A stretch of 64,000 nt of DNA, taken from the NCBI RefSeq assembly GCF_001280125.1, contig NZ_LGEG01000211.1, positions 99,184 through 163,183 of the forward strand. Direction: 5' to 3'. The notes beneath the pieces are model-generated. The model was not told where the DNA came from and did not search any database. It worked only from the letters and a program-made list of their open reading frames with translations. The position numbers and the translations under genes are program-made. Each line of letters starts with the position of its first letter. The stretch's first letter is position 1. This document shows positions 50,583 to 58,955 of the stretch, one piece after another. The DNA is from Streptomyces sp. NRRL F-6492 (lineage in GTDB: Bacteria > Actinomycetota > Actinomycetes > Streptomycetales > Streptomycetaceae).

Positions 50583-53500
50583 GTGAACAGCCCGTTGGAA
50601 CGACGGTCGCGCCGGCGCGCGCTCGGCCGCGTCGCACTCGCCGTCAGCCTCGCGGTGACGATCGGCGCGGGGGCCGCCGCGGGGGCGGCGGCCGAGACGC
50701 CCGGAGCCTCCGGCGAACCCGTCGTCGTCAGCCCGGGCGCACGCTTCGTGCCCCGCGCCACCCTCGTCCTGAACGCCGGTGAGACCGGCTTCCTCACCGC
50801 GCGGGAGGGCGACGACCGACTGCGCTGGATCGACTACGCGACCGGACGGACCACCGTCCTCGACCACCGCCTGCCGAAACCGCTCTCGTACGACATCGAC
50901 GAGTTCCGCTTCACCGAGTACCCGGCGGACTTCGGCCACGGCTCCGACACCGTGGCCGTCTTCTCGGCGGCGCCGACCCCGCACGTGACGCTCCGGCAGC
51001 GGGCCGGCGGCGGTGCGACGACCGTGGTCCCGATCCCGGAGGGCCAGACGTACGTCGGGACGTACGGCGACACCGTCCTCACCCGGACCGGCACCGAGAG
51101 CGCCGTGACGGGCCTGCACCTCCTGCACCCGCGGGACGGAGGGGTCCGGGACCAGAGGCTGGAGGGACTGCCCGAGGGCTGGAACCTCTCCGTCAGCGAG
51201 GGCGACGCCCGCTCGATCGCCGTCCGCGGCATCAAGTGGGAGAACACCACGATGTCCCAGGGGTGGTGGGTCGTCGACCTCGCGAGCGGGAGCGTGAAGG
51301 CGCTCTCCACGCACGGCGAGAGCGTCTCCTTCGACCGGGACACCGTCTTCCACCTCGGCGCCCCGTCCGGCAGCGAGGCCCAGGTGTACCGCCGCGACGA
51401 CCTGGACGCGGCCCCGGCCACCCTCGACCTGCGGGACGTGGCCTCCTACAACGACGTCGTCCGGCGCCTCGGCGACGCCTTCGTCACCGTGACCCCGCCC
51501 AACCCCGGTGACAACGAGTACCGGGGCAACCACCTCGTCCTGCGGGACGCCACGGGGAGCTGGGACTCCCTGCTGGCCGTCGCCTCCCCCTCCGTGCACC
51601 GCACGCCCGACGGCTCGCTCCTGCTGGCCGGCGCGGAGGAGCGCACCGACCGCGGCCCCCTCGACTGGGGGTACTACCTCTTCACCCCGGCCGGGGACGG
51701 CACCGTCACGCGCAAGCGCCTCGCGGACATCGAGGACATGGAGGCCAGGCCCTTCGGCGTCTCCCTCGGCAGCGGCATCCTGACCACGGCCGACGAGTCG
51801 AACCTGTACCAGCCGGGCGGCATCCTCGGCGGCTACCGGAGCACCTGGCTGAAGACCTCCGGACGGCCCGAGGAGGTGCGCTCGACGGCCGACGGCCTGG
51901 TGAACGGCAGGGACGACGACTGCGGCCCCGCGTGGCGCGTCTACTGCGTCTCCATGTTCGCGAGCGGTGACGGCCACCACGGCCGCAAGGCCGGCACCGA
52001 GCAGGACCTGACCGTGCTCCACCGGAACGGTTCCGCCGAATGGGGCCCGCGGCTGACGACCGGGCTCGGCAGCCCTCGACTCGTCGACCTGTCCGGCCGG
52101 TTCGGCGTCGTGGACCAGGGCTGGGGAGGGCAGCAGGCGATCGTCGAGTTCCGCGGCACCGACTCCGGCGCGGTGCTCCAGAAGCGCGAGCCGGTCACGT
52201 CGGCCCTCTGGGGCAACACCCTGTGGAGTGCCACGGCGGACTCGAACGTCGTCACGTCCAAGACCCTTCCGGCGGGAACGGCCGGGGAGTCGTTCGCGAC
52301 CACCAACCGCTGCACGCCCACCGACCTCCAGGCCGTGGGCCGCTGGGTGTACTGGAAGTGCCAGGACGAGTCGTGGGACGTCCGGGGCGGCGGCCTGTAC
52401 GACCGGTCCACCAAGCGCTTCATGAGCCTCGGATCGGACGCCGTCCTGCTCGGCGACGGCTACTTCGTCTCCCGCTCGGACGACACGGGCCTCACCCTGG
52501 TCGACCTGCACAACGGGATCCCGGGCAGCGGGAAGGCCGCCGACCTGCCCCGGCGCGTGATCGCGACCCCGGCCGACCTCGGCGCGAACACCGGCCGCCG
52601 TTCCGGCTGGACCGTCGACCGTTTCGGCGGGCACGTCGCCTACACCGGCGACGACCGCCGGGTCCGTGTCGTCCCGTCCGGCGTCCCGGCCTCCCGGACC
52701 GCCGCCATCGACGCCGACGCGCCCGCGTCCGTCGACCTCCGGTCGGCGTCCTGGAAGCCCCGCTGGTGGCTGTCCAAGCCCGCCGCCTCCTGGACCCTGA
52801 CGCTCAGGCACCAGGCCACCGGCAAGGTCGTCCGCACCCTGACCGGCGGCGAGGCGCGCGGCATCGTCGCCCCCGCCTGGGACGGCAAGGACACGGCGGG
52901 ACGGCTCGTGGCGAACGGTGCCCACGCCTGGACCCTGACCGTGAGGCCCGCCGACGGGCAGGGCGCCGACCTGGCGCTGTCCGGCGCGGTGTCGGTGACC
53001 GGCGGCGCCGCGGCCTGGCGCGACCTGGCCGGGAACGACGGCTTCGGCGATCTGCTCGCGGTGGACCCGGCGGGCCTGGTGTCGATGTACCGGGGCACGG
53101 GCACGGGGGCGCTCTCGGCCCGGACCGCCGGTACGGGCGCGAAGTTCCCGACGGGCACGGTCCTCGTCCCGTCCGGCGACACCAACGGCGACCGCTGCAA
53201 CGACGTGTACGCGCGCGTGGGCGACGAACTGCGGTCGTACCGGCCGGCCTGCGGGACGGTCGTGTCGGCCTCCTCGCCGTACGTCTCGGCGGGCAAGGGC
53301 TGGGGCCAGTACGACGTGCTGACCTCGCCGGGCGACGTGAACGGCGACGGACACGTCGACCTGATCGCGCGTCAGGCGTCCACCGGTGACGTGTACTTCT
53401 ACGCCGGTACGGCCGACCAGCAGGTGAAGGCCCGGGTGCGGATCGGCGCGAACTGGAAGCTCTACAAGAAGATCGTCGGTGCCGGCGACCTGAACGGCGA

Positions 53501-53786
53501 CGGGCGGGGCGACCTGCTCGGCGTCGACGCCTCGGGCGTGCTGTGGCGGTACTACGGCACGGCGACCGGCGCCGTCACGGCCCGGGTGAAGGTCGGCGGC
53601 GGCTGGGGCGGCTACTCGTCCCTGGTCGGTGTCGGCGACCTCTCCGGTGACGGGCGCGGGGAGCTGGTCGCGCGCGAGACGGCGACCGGAAAGCTGTGGC
53701 GCTACACCAACCTCGGCACCGGCCTCTACGCCGCCCGCGTCATGATCGGCAGCGGTGGCTGGAACGGGTTCGAGGAGCTCCACTGA
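50583..53786 (+). CDS. Large secreted FG-GAP/VCBS-repeat protein
   Basis: 1067 residues from GTG 50583 with GGAGGG upstream. Signal peptide (RRSRRRALGRVALAVSLAVTIGAGAAAG), a long region of beta-propeller-like repeats (residues ~40-720), an FlgD-like Ig domain (about 730-810: TWTLTLRHQATGKVVRTLTGG, WDGKDTAGRLVANGAH) and C-terminal FG-GAP repeats with calcium loops DTNGDRCND, DVNGDGHVD, DLNGDGRGD, DLSGDGRGE. Family known in Streptomyces as secreted repeat proteins of unknown function, perhaps adhesion or wall binding. Confidence 0.85.
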   Translation: MNSPLERRSRRRALGRVALAVSLAVTIGAGAAAGAAAETPGASGEPVVVSPGARFVPRATLVLNAGETGFLTAREGDDRLRWIDYATGRTTVLDHRLPKPLSYDIDEFRFTEYPADFGHGSDTVAVFSAAPTPHVTLRQRAGGGATTVVPIPEGQTYVGTYGDTVLTRTGTESAVTGLHLLHPRDGGVRDQRLEGLPEGWNLSVSEGDARSIAVRGIKWENTTMSQGWWVVDLASGSVKALSTHGESVSFDRDTVFHLGAPSGSEAQVYRRDDLDAAPATLDLRDVASYNDVVRRLGDAFVTVTPPNPGDNEYRGNHLVLRDATGSWDSLLAVASPSVHRTPDGSLLLAGAEERTDRGPLDWGYYLFTPAGDGTVTRKRLADIEDMEARPFGVSLGSGILTTADESNLYQPGGILGGYRSTWLKTSGRPEEVRSTADGLVNGRDDDCGPAWRVYCVSMFASGDGHHGRKAGTEQDLTVLHRNGSAEWGPRLTTGLGSPRLVDLSGRFGVVDQGWGGQQAIVEFRGTDSGAVLQKREPVTSALWGNTLWSATADSNVVTSKTLPAGTAGESFATTNRCTPTDLQAVGRWVYWKCQDESWDVRGGGLYDRSTKRFMSLGSDAVLLGDGYFVSRSDDTGLTLVDLHNGIPGSGKAADLPRRVIATPADLGANTGRRSGWTVDRFGGHVAYTGDDRRVRVVPSGVPASRTAAIDADAPASVDLRSASWKPRWWLSKPAASWTLTLRHQATGKVVRTLTGGEARGIVAPAWDGKDTAGRLVANGAHAWTLTVRPADGQGADLALSGAVSVTGGAAAWRDLAGNDGFGDLLAVDPAGLVSMYRGTGTGALSARTAGTGAKFPTGTVLVPSGDTNGDRCNDVYARVGDELRSYRPACGTVVSASSPYVSAGKGWGQYDVLTSPGDVNGDGHVDLIARQASTGDVYFYAGTADQQVKARVRIGANWKLYKKIVGAGDLNGDGRGDLLGVDASGVLWRYYGTATGAVTARVKVGGGWGGYSSLVGVGDLSGDGRGELVARETATGKLWRYTNLGTGLYAARVMIGSGGWNGFEELH

Positions 53787-53796
53787 TCCACCGCCC

Positions 53797-53828
53797 CGAG
53801 GGCCCGGCCGTGCGCGGCCGGGCCCTCG
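53797..53828. terminator. Bidirectional terminator
   Basis: CGAGGGCCCGGCCG/CGGCCGGGCCCTCG around a 4-nt loop, between two convergent genes. Confidence 0.88.
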
Positions 53829-53840
53829 GACGCCTTCCGG

Positions 53841-54560
53841 TCAGGCGGCCGGGGCCAGCAGGCCGGTGTCCTGGCCCGCGCGGCGCAGCGCATCCGTGAC
53901 GAAGCCGTTCGCCTTCAGCTCCTCGACCGTGTCGCGGAGGAAGGCGAGGGTGTCCGGAGTGCGGGAGGGCGTCGTGCCGACCGCCTGGCGGATCTCCATG
54001 AAACGGCCCTCGATCAGCCGGACGTCGGGGTTCTCCCGTACGTACGCGGTCAGGGGCTGCCGGATGCCCGCGCCCGCCTCCAGGCCCTCGGAGCGGAAGA
54101 CGTCGACGCCCTCGTCCCCGCGCACGACGGTGGCGCGGGTGAGGGTCCGGGTCAGGAACAGGTCGTAGGCGGACCCCTTCTTGACCCCGATCCGGACGCC
54201 GGGGGCGTCGACCTCCTCGACGGTGGTGAGCGCGGAGCCGCGCGGCACGGCGTACACCCCCTCGATGACGGCGTACGGCGCGGTGAACGCGACCTCCGTC
54301 TCGCGCGCCGGGTCCACGGCGAGGAAGCAGAGGTCGGCCCGCCCCTCCGCCATCGCCCCGAAGGACTTCCGCGCCGCGTCGAAGCAGAGCAGCTCGACCC
54401 CGACCCCGAGCCGCGCCCCGATCTCCCGGGCCAGGTCGACGGTGATCCCGGAGGGGTTCTCGGGGGTGCCCTGCGCGAGCACCGGGTTCCCGAGGTTGAC
54501 GGAGGCGCGGAGGACTCCGGTGGGGGCGAGGTCGGCGGCGATGCGCTGCGTGGTCGTCAT
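53841..54560 (-). CDS. Family 3 solute-binding-like protein without signal peptide
   Basis: 239 residues from ATG 54560. SBP_bac_3 core: LRASVNLGNPVLAQGTPENPSGITVDLAREIGARLGV, DLCFLAVDPARETEVAFTAPYAVIEGVY, VRIGVKKGSAYDLFLTR. The N-terminus MTTTQRIAADLAPTG is not a signal peptide, and no upstream extension gives one. It may act inside the cell as a small-molecule sensor or enzyme, as do arogenate/cyclohexadienyl dehydratase relatives. No transporter genes are adjacent. Confidence 0.78.
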   Translation of the reverse strand: MTTTQRIAADLAPTGVLRASVNLGNPVLAQGTPENPSGITVDLAREIGARLGVGVELLCFDAARKSFGAMAEGRADLCFLAVDPARETEVAFTAPYAVIEGVYAVPRGSALTTVEEVDAPGVRIGVKKGSAYDLFLTRTLTRATVVRGDEGVDVFRSEGLEAGAGIRQPLTAYVRENPDVRLIEGRFMEIRQAVGTTPSRTPDTLAFLRDTVEELKANGFVTDALRRAGQDTGLLAPAA

Positions 54561-54605
54561 GGGCGCGGAGTCTAGGGAACGGCCGTGTCCCTCCGTACGG
54601 GGGTG

Positions 54606-56141
54606 TCAGACCTTGGCCGGTTCCCGGGCCGGGGGATCCGGCTTCGGGTCCGGGGACCCCGTCGCCCCCACCGTCTCCGCCGGTGCGTCCGTGTCCACGT
54701 CGAACTCCTCCAGGAGCCGGTCGCCGAAGCCCCAGAAGTACGTCGCCACGAAGCCGGTCAGGTAGCCGACGAGCAGACCGCCCGCGTAGATCGCGATCGT
54801 CTCGCCCAGGCCCTTGTCGCCGTCGAGGAGCGGGAAGAGCGCCCAGCCCGACGGGCCGATCGCGGTCGAGCCGACCTTGGTGCCCAGCATGCTGAAGAGG
54901 CCGACGAAGCCGCCGCCGAAGGCGCCGCCCACGCAGGCGGTGACGAAGGGGCGGCCCAGGGGGAGCGAGACGCCGTAGATCAGGGGCTCGCCGACGCCCA
55001 GGAAACCGGCCGGGAGGGCGGACTTGATGGTGCGGCGCAGGGAGCCGTTGCGGGGGAGCCTCAGGTAGACGGCCATGGCCGCGCCGACCTGGCCCGCGCC
55101 CGCCATCGCGAGGATGGGGAGCAGGACGGTGTAGCCCTGCTGCTCGATGAGCGTGGTGTGGATCGGGATGAGCGCCTGGTGCAGGCCCAGCATCACCAGC
55201 GGGAGGAACAGGCCGCCGAGGAGGAAGCCCGCGCCCGCGCCGGCGTGCGCGAGGAGCCAGTCGGCGAACTCGCCGATGGCGTTCGCGACCTCGCCCGCGA
55301 CGAACATCAGGCCGAAGACCGTGACCAGGCCGGAGACCAGGACCGTGAGCGTCGGGGTGACCAGGACGTCCAGGGACTCCGGCACCCACCGGCGGCACCG
55401 CTTCTCCACGTACACCGCGAGGACCGCCGCGCCCAGCGCGCCGAGCACACCGCCCTGGCCGGGGGAGAGGGTCTGGCCGAAGGCGTCGACCTTGGCGACG
55501 CCGGGGAAGACGATGATCGCCGCGACCGCGCCGCCCAGGATGGGCGTGCCGCCGAACTCCTTCGCCGTGTTGAAGCCGACGAAGACCGCGATGAGGGCCA
55601 TGAAGCCGCTCGCGATCGCGGCGAGGGCGGGGGTGACGCCGGGGAGCCAGCCGAGGTTGATCAGGAGGCCGTTGAGGCCGGCGATGATGCCGCAGCCGAT
55701 GAGGGCGGGGATCAGCGGGACGAAGACGTTCGCGATCCGGCGGAGGAACAGCTTGAACGGGGTCTGGTTCTTCGCCTTGCGGGCCGCCCTGATCGACGCG
55801 CCCTGTGCCGCGAGGTCGTCCGCGGAGGGCGCGGGGGCACCGGCCGCCGGTGCTTCGGCGGCCGGTGCCCCGGTGGCCGGCGCCTCGGCCAGCAGGGCCT
55901 CGAACTCCGGGGTCACGCGGGCGACCGTGCCCGGCCCGAGGACGATCTGGTACGTGTCGTCCTCGACGACGCCCAGCACGGCCGGCAGGGCCTTGAGGGC
56001 GTCGTCCCGGACGAGCGAGCGGTCCCGCAGGCCGAGGCGGAGGCGGGTCATGCAGTGGGCGACGGAGGTGATGTTCCCGGCGCCGCCGACGAGGGGGAGG
56101 ATCGCGGCGGCGACGGCGCGGTTCTTGTCGTCTGTGCTCAT
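54606..56141 (-). CDS. murP: PTS transporter EIIBC, MurNAc-type
   Basis: 511 residues from ATG 56141. An EIIB domain with phosphocysteine in ITSVAHCMTRLRLGL, an Ala/Pro linker, then an EIIC domain of ten membrane segments (RIANVFVPLIPALIGCGIIAGL, VGFNTAKEFGGTPILGGAVAAI, GVGEPLIYGVSLPLGRP). Imports an amino sugar, phosphorylating it with EIIA supplied elsewhere. Next to murQ and an RpiR regulator, so N-acetylmuramic acid is the likely substrate, giving MurNAc-6-phosphate. Confidence 0.88.
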   Translation of the reverse strand: MSTDDKNRAVAAAILPLVGGAGNITSVAHCMTRLRLGLRDRSLVRDDALKALPAVLGVVEDDTYQIVLGPGTVARVTPEFEALLAEAPATGAPAAEAPAAGAPAPSADDLAAQGASIRAARKAKNQTPFKLFLRRIANVFVPLIPALIGCGIIAGLNGLLINLGWLPGVTPALAAIASGFMALIAVFVGFNTAKEFGGTPILGGAVAAIIVFPGVAKVDAFGQTLSPGQGGVLGALGAAVLAVYVEKRCRRWVPESLDVLVTPTLTVLVSGLVTVFGLMFVAGEVANAIGEFADWLLAHAGAGAGFLLGGLFLPLVMLGLHQALIPIHTTLIEQQGYTVLLPILAMAGAGQVGAAMAVYLRLPRNGSLRRTIKSALPAGFLGVGEPLIYGVSLPLGRPFVTACVGGAFGGGFVGLFSMLGTKVGSTAIGPSGWALFPLLDGDKGLGETIAIYAGGLLVGYLTGFVATYFWGFGDRLLEEFDVDTDAPAETVGATGSPDPKPDPPAREPAKV

Positions 56142-56182
56142 GGTGCGGTGGTGCCTCGCTGTGCGTGGGGGAGGGGGAGGGC

Positions 56183-57127
56183 TCAGGCGGTCTTCGCGTG
56201 CAGCGCCGCGCGCAGGTGGCCCCGGGAGCCGGTGAGGAGCGTGGCGGCGGTGGGGGCGTCGACGTCCGCCAGGATCATGAGGATGGCGTTCTTCACCTCG
56301 CCGTCGGCGGCGGCGAGGGCGGCCTCGATCCGCTCGTCGGGCGCGCCGGTGGCGAGGGCGACGATCCGCCGCGAGCGGGCCTGGAGCTTCTCGTTGGAGG
56401 CGCGGACGTCGACCATCAGGTTCCCGTAGGTCTTGCCGAGCCGGATCATCGTGATCGTCGAGATCATGTTGAGGACGAGCTTCTGGGCGGTGCCGGCCTT
56501 GAGCCGGGTGGAGCCGGTGATCAGCTCGGGCCCCGTGACGACCTCGATGCCGTGCTCGGCGGCGGCGGCGAGCGCGCTGTCGGCGTTGCAGGACAGGCCG
56601 ACGGTGAGCGCGCCGAGGGCGCGGGCGTGCTCGACGGCGCCGATCGCGTACGGGGTGCGGCCGGAGGCGGAGACGCCGACGACGGTGTCGTCCGGGGTGA
56701 GGCCGAGCGCGGTGAGGTCCTCGACGGCGAGTTCCTTGGAGTCCTCGGCGCCCTCGACGGCCTTGACCATGGCGGAGGGGCCGCCCGCGATGAGACCGAC
56801 GACCTCGGAGGGGTCGGTGTTGAAGGTGGGCGGGCACTCGCTGGCGTCGAGGACGCCGAGGCGGCCGGCGGTGCCGGCGCCCAGGTAGATCAGCCGGCCG
56901 CCGCGGGACATCCGCTCGGCGGTGGCGTCGATGGCGGCGGCGATGGCGGGCAGCTGCCGGGCGACGGCGGCGGGGACGGACTGGTCCTCGCCGTTCATGG
57001 TCCGGGCGATCTCCAGGGTCGGGAGCTGGTCGATCTCCGCGAGCTCGGGGCGGAAGGCCTCGGTGGTGAGGGTGGCGAGCTGGGCGCGGAGTTCGGAGTA
57101 CGTGGAAGCGGAGGCGGAAGCGGACAC
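56183..57127 (-). CDS. murQ: N-acetylmuramic acid 6-phosphate etherase MurQ
   Basis: 314 residues. SIS-domain lyase: GGRLIYLGAGTAGRLGVLDASECPPTF, AVEGAEDSKELA, VVGVSASGRTPYAIGAVEHAR, and GSTRLKAGTAQKLVLNMIST are diagnostic for MurQ. Cleaves the lactyl ether of MurNAc-6-phosphate, giving GlcNAc-6-phosphate, the substrate of NagA in this window. In an operon with murP (41 bp apart). Confidence 0.94.
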   Translation of the reverse strand: MSASASASTYSELRAQLATLTTEAFRPELAEIDQLPTLEIARTMNGEDQSVPAAVARQLPAIAAAIDATAERMSRGGRLIYLGAGTAGRLGVLDASECPPTFNTDPSEVVGLIAGGPSAMVKAVEGAEDSKELAVEDLTALGLTPDDTVVGVSASGRTPYAIGAVEHARALGALTVGLSCNADSALAAAAEHGIEVVTGPELITGSTRLKAGTAQKLVLNMISTITMIRLGKTYGNLMVDVRASNEKLQARSRRIVALATGAPDERIEAALAAADGEVKNAILMILADVDAPTAATLLTGSRGHLRAALHAKTA

Positions 57128-57186
57128 GTGCGGCTCTTTCGGTACGGCGGCGTCGTCGGCGCCGGTGCTTTACGGGTGCGGGTGCT

Positions 57187-58113
57187 TCAGCGGGTCCGGG
57201 GCGAGTGCCGGTGGGCCAGGGCCTCGTAGGAGGCGGCGAGGGCCGGGGCGGCCGTCTCGTACGTCCGCTGGGTGACGCAGGTGAACAGGCAGTCCACGAC
57301 CAGGAGTTGGCTGGTGCGGGACGACATGGCCGCCGGGCGCAGTTCGCTCTCGCGGGCGGTGGAGGTGGTGAGGACGTGGTCGGCGTACTGGGTGACGGGG
57401 CCGTCCGGGCGGCCGGTGATCGCGACGGTCGTCGCACCGTGGTCGAAGGCCACCCGGAGCGGTTCTATGACGTCGCCGGTCGAGCCGGAGTGGGTGATGG
57501 CGATGGCGACGTCGCCGGAGCGGAGCTGCACGGCGTTGGTGACGGCGAGGTGCGGGTCGCTGTGGGCGTGGGCGACCAGGCCGATGCGGAGCAGCTTCTG
57601 GCCGAGGTCCTGGGCGACGAGCCCGGAGGCGCCGACGCCGTAGATGTCGACGCGGCGGGCGGTGGCGAGGGCGGCGACGGCGGCGCCGAGCTGGACGGTG
57701 TCGAGTCCGGCGGCGGTGTCGGCGAGGGTCTGCTGCTCGTCGTAGGCCAGCTTGGCGACGACGTCGGCGATGGGGTCGTCGACGGCGATGTCGGCGGTGA
57801 CGGCGGGCGCGCGGCCGGACTGCTGCTGGGCGGCGAGCCCGGCGAGGGCGAGGCGCAGGTCGCGGTAGCCGGGGTAGCCGAGGAGGCGGGCGGTGCGGAC
57901 GACGGTCGCCTCGCTGGTGCCGGTGAGTTCGGCGAGGCCGGTGACCGTGAGGGCGGCGCAGCCGGCCGGGTCTCCGGCGACGGCCTCGGCGACCCGCTGC
58001 ATGGAGCGGGTCATGGAGGGCGCGAGGGTCCGCACCTTGGCCGCGAGGGCGGCGGGGGCGGGGGGCGCGGGCGGCGCGTCGCTGGTGAAACTTTCCTTCA
58101 CGTCATTGGTCAC
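57187..58113 (-). CDS. RpiR/MurR-family regulator with SIS domain
   Basis: 308 residues from GTG 58113. N-terminal helix-turn-helix (MQRVAEAVAGDPAGCAAL...ELTGTSEATVVRTARLLGYPGYRDLRLAL) and C-terminal SIS domain (VDIYGVGASGLVAQDLGQKLLRIG, AIAITHSGSTGDVIEPL) that would sense MurNAc-6-phosphate or GlcNAc-6-phosphate. First in line with murQ and murP on the minus strand. Inverted repeats overlapping and upstream of its start look like its own operators. Confidence 0.9.
   Translation of the reverse strand: MTNDVKESFTSDAPPAPPAPAALAAKVRTLAPSMTRSMQRVAEAVAGDPAGCAALTVTGLAELTGTSEATVVRTARLLGYPGYRDLRLALAGLAAQQQSGRAPAVTADIAVDDPIADVVAKLAYDEQQTLADTAAGLDTVQLGAAVAALATARRVDIYGVGASGLVAQDLGQKLLRIGLVAHAHSDPHLAVTNAVQLRSGDVAIAITHSGSTGDVIEPLRVAFDHGATTVAITGRPDGPVTQYADHVLTTSTARESELRPAAMSSRTSQLLVVDCLFTCVTQRTYETAAPALAASYEALAHRHSPRTR
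58085..58101. promoter_or_regulatory. Inverted repeat in 5' end of rpiR-like gene
   Basis: GTGAA-ACTTTCC-TTCAC, overlapping codons 5-10. The GGAAAGTTTC core resembles the neighbouring site at 58118. Confidence 0.4.
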
Positions 58114-58117
58114 GCCT

Positions 58118-58130
58118 GAAAGATACTTTC
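58118..58130. promoter_or_regulatory. RpiR-type operator candidate
   Basis: GAAAG-ATA-CTTTC, perfect 5-bp arms, just upstream of the regulator's GTG at 58113. GAAAG/CTTTC symmetry is typical of RpiR-family operators. Confidence 0.55.
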
Positions 58131-58223
58131 GGAAGGGTGGGGCGACAAGCCCCTTCCGGTGGCCGGATCCGGAAGGGACCTTCGCCCTTCCCGCCTTCTC
58201 CCGGGCCGGGTGACAATGAGGGA

Positions 58224-58580
58224 ATGGACGACATCGACGCGGTGGAACAGGCGCTGCACACCGCCCGCGCGCTGGTACTGGCGGACCTGGCGGCCCGGGA
58301 GGTCGCCGCCGCCGAGGTCGTCTCGATGGTGGAGGACTCGGTCACGCACCGGCGCTGGTGGGTCGAGCAGTGGCCGGAGGGAGTGGCGTACGTCGCGGGG
58401 CTCGTCGCCCAGGACGTGCAGGACGCCCTGCTCGAACGGTACGGCCGCTGGCCGATCTGCCCCGTCTGCGCCTCGGGCGACCCGCACGCCCTCGACGTGG
58501 AACCGGAACTGGGCCCGGACCCGCACTGGGTCTGCGGCGAGCAGGGCGTGGTGGTGGCGCCGGTGGGCGGGCTGACGTGA
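58224..58580 (+). CDS. Hypothetical protein with C-terminal Cys-rich motif
   Basis: 118 residues from ATG 58224. An N-terminal helical half and a C-terminal half with WPICPVCASGDPHALDVEPELGPDPHWVCGE (CxxC plus a Cys), which looks like a small zinc knuckle. Uncharacterised Streptomyces family. Overlaps the next gene by 4 nt (GTGA). Confidence 0.75.
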   Translation: MDDIDAVEQALHTARALVLADLAAREVAAAEVVSMVEDSVTHRRWWVEQWPEGVAYVAGLVAQDVQDALLERYGRWPICPVCASGDPHALDVEPELGPDPHWVCGEQGVVVAPVGGLT

Positions 58581-58846
58581 CCCTCTACATCGACCCGCCG
58601 ACCTGGCCGGGGCACGGCCGCATGTGGTCGCACCTGGTCAGCGACGTCTCCTTCGAGGAGCTGCACGCCTTCGCGGCCACGATCGGCGCCCCGCGCCGCG
58701 CCTTCGAGCGGGACCACTACGACATCCCGGCCGACCACTACGCGGCCGCGGTGACCGGCGGCGCGATCGAGGTCGGCTCGAAGGAACTCCTCCGCCGCCT
58801 CACCGCGGCGGGATTGCGGAGGCCGAAGGGGCGCACGGCGGACTGA
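58577..58846 (+). CDS. DUF4031-family protein
   Basis: 89 residues from GTG 58577. TLYIDPPTWPGHGRMWSHLVSDVSFEELHAFA, PRRAFERDHYDIPADHYAAAV and GGAIEVGSKELLRRLTAAGLRRPKG match DUF4031, a small conserved family of unknown function. Translationally coupled to the preceding gene. Confidence 0.85.
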   Translation: MTLYIDPPTWPGHGRMWSHLVSDVSFEELHAFAATIGAPRRAFERDHYDIPADHYAAAVTGGAIEVGSKELLRRLTAAGLRRPKGRTAD

Positions 58847-58869
58847 CCGGCCCCGCCGGACCGGGGGAC

Positions 58870-58955
58870 GTGCGGCCGAGGGGTCCCGCCGGGCCGGAGG
58901 GCGTGCGGCCGAGGGGTCCCGCCGGGCCGGAGGGCGTACGCCGAGGGGCCCCGCC
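58870..58955. repeat. 33-bp tandem repeat, 2.6 copies
   Basis: Two identical 33-bp units (58870-58902, 58903-58935) starting GTGCGGCCGAGGGG and a partial third, between the DUF4031 gene and the MFS stop codon. Confidence 0.75.
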
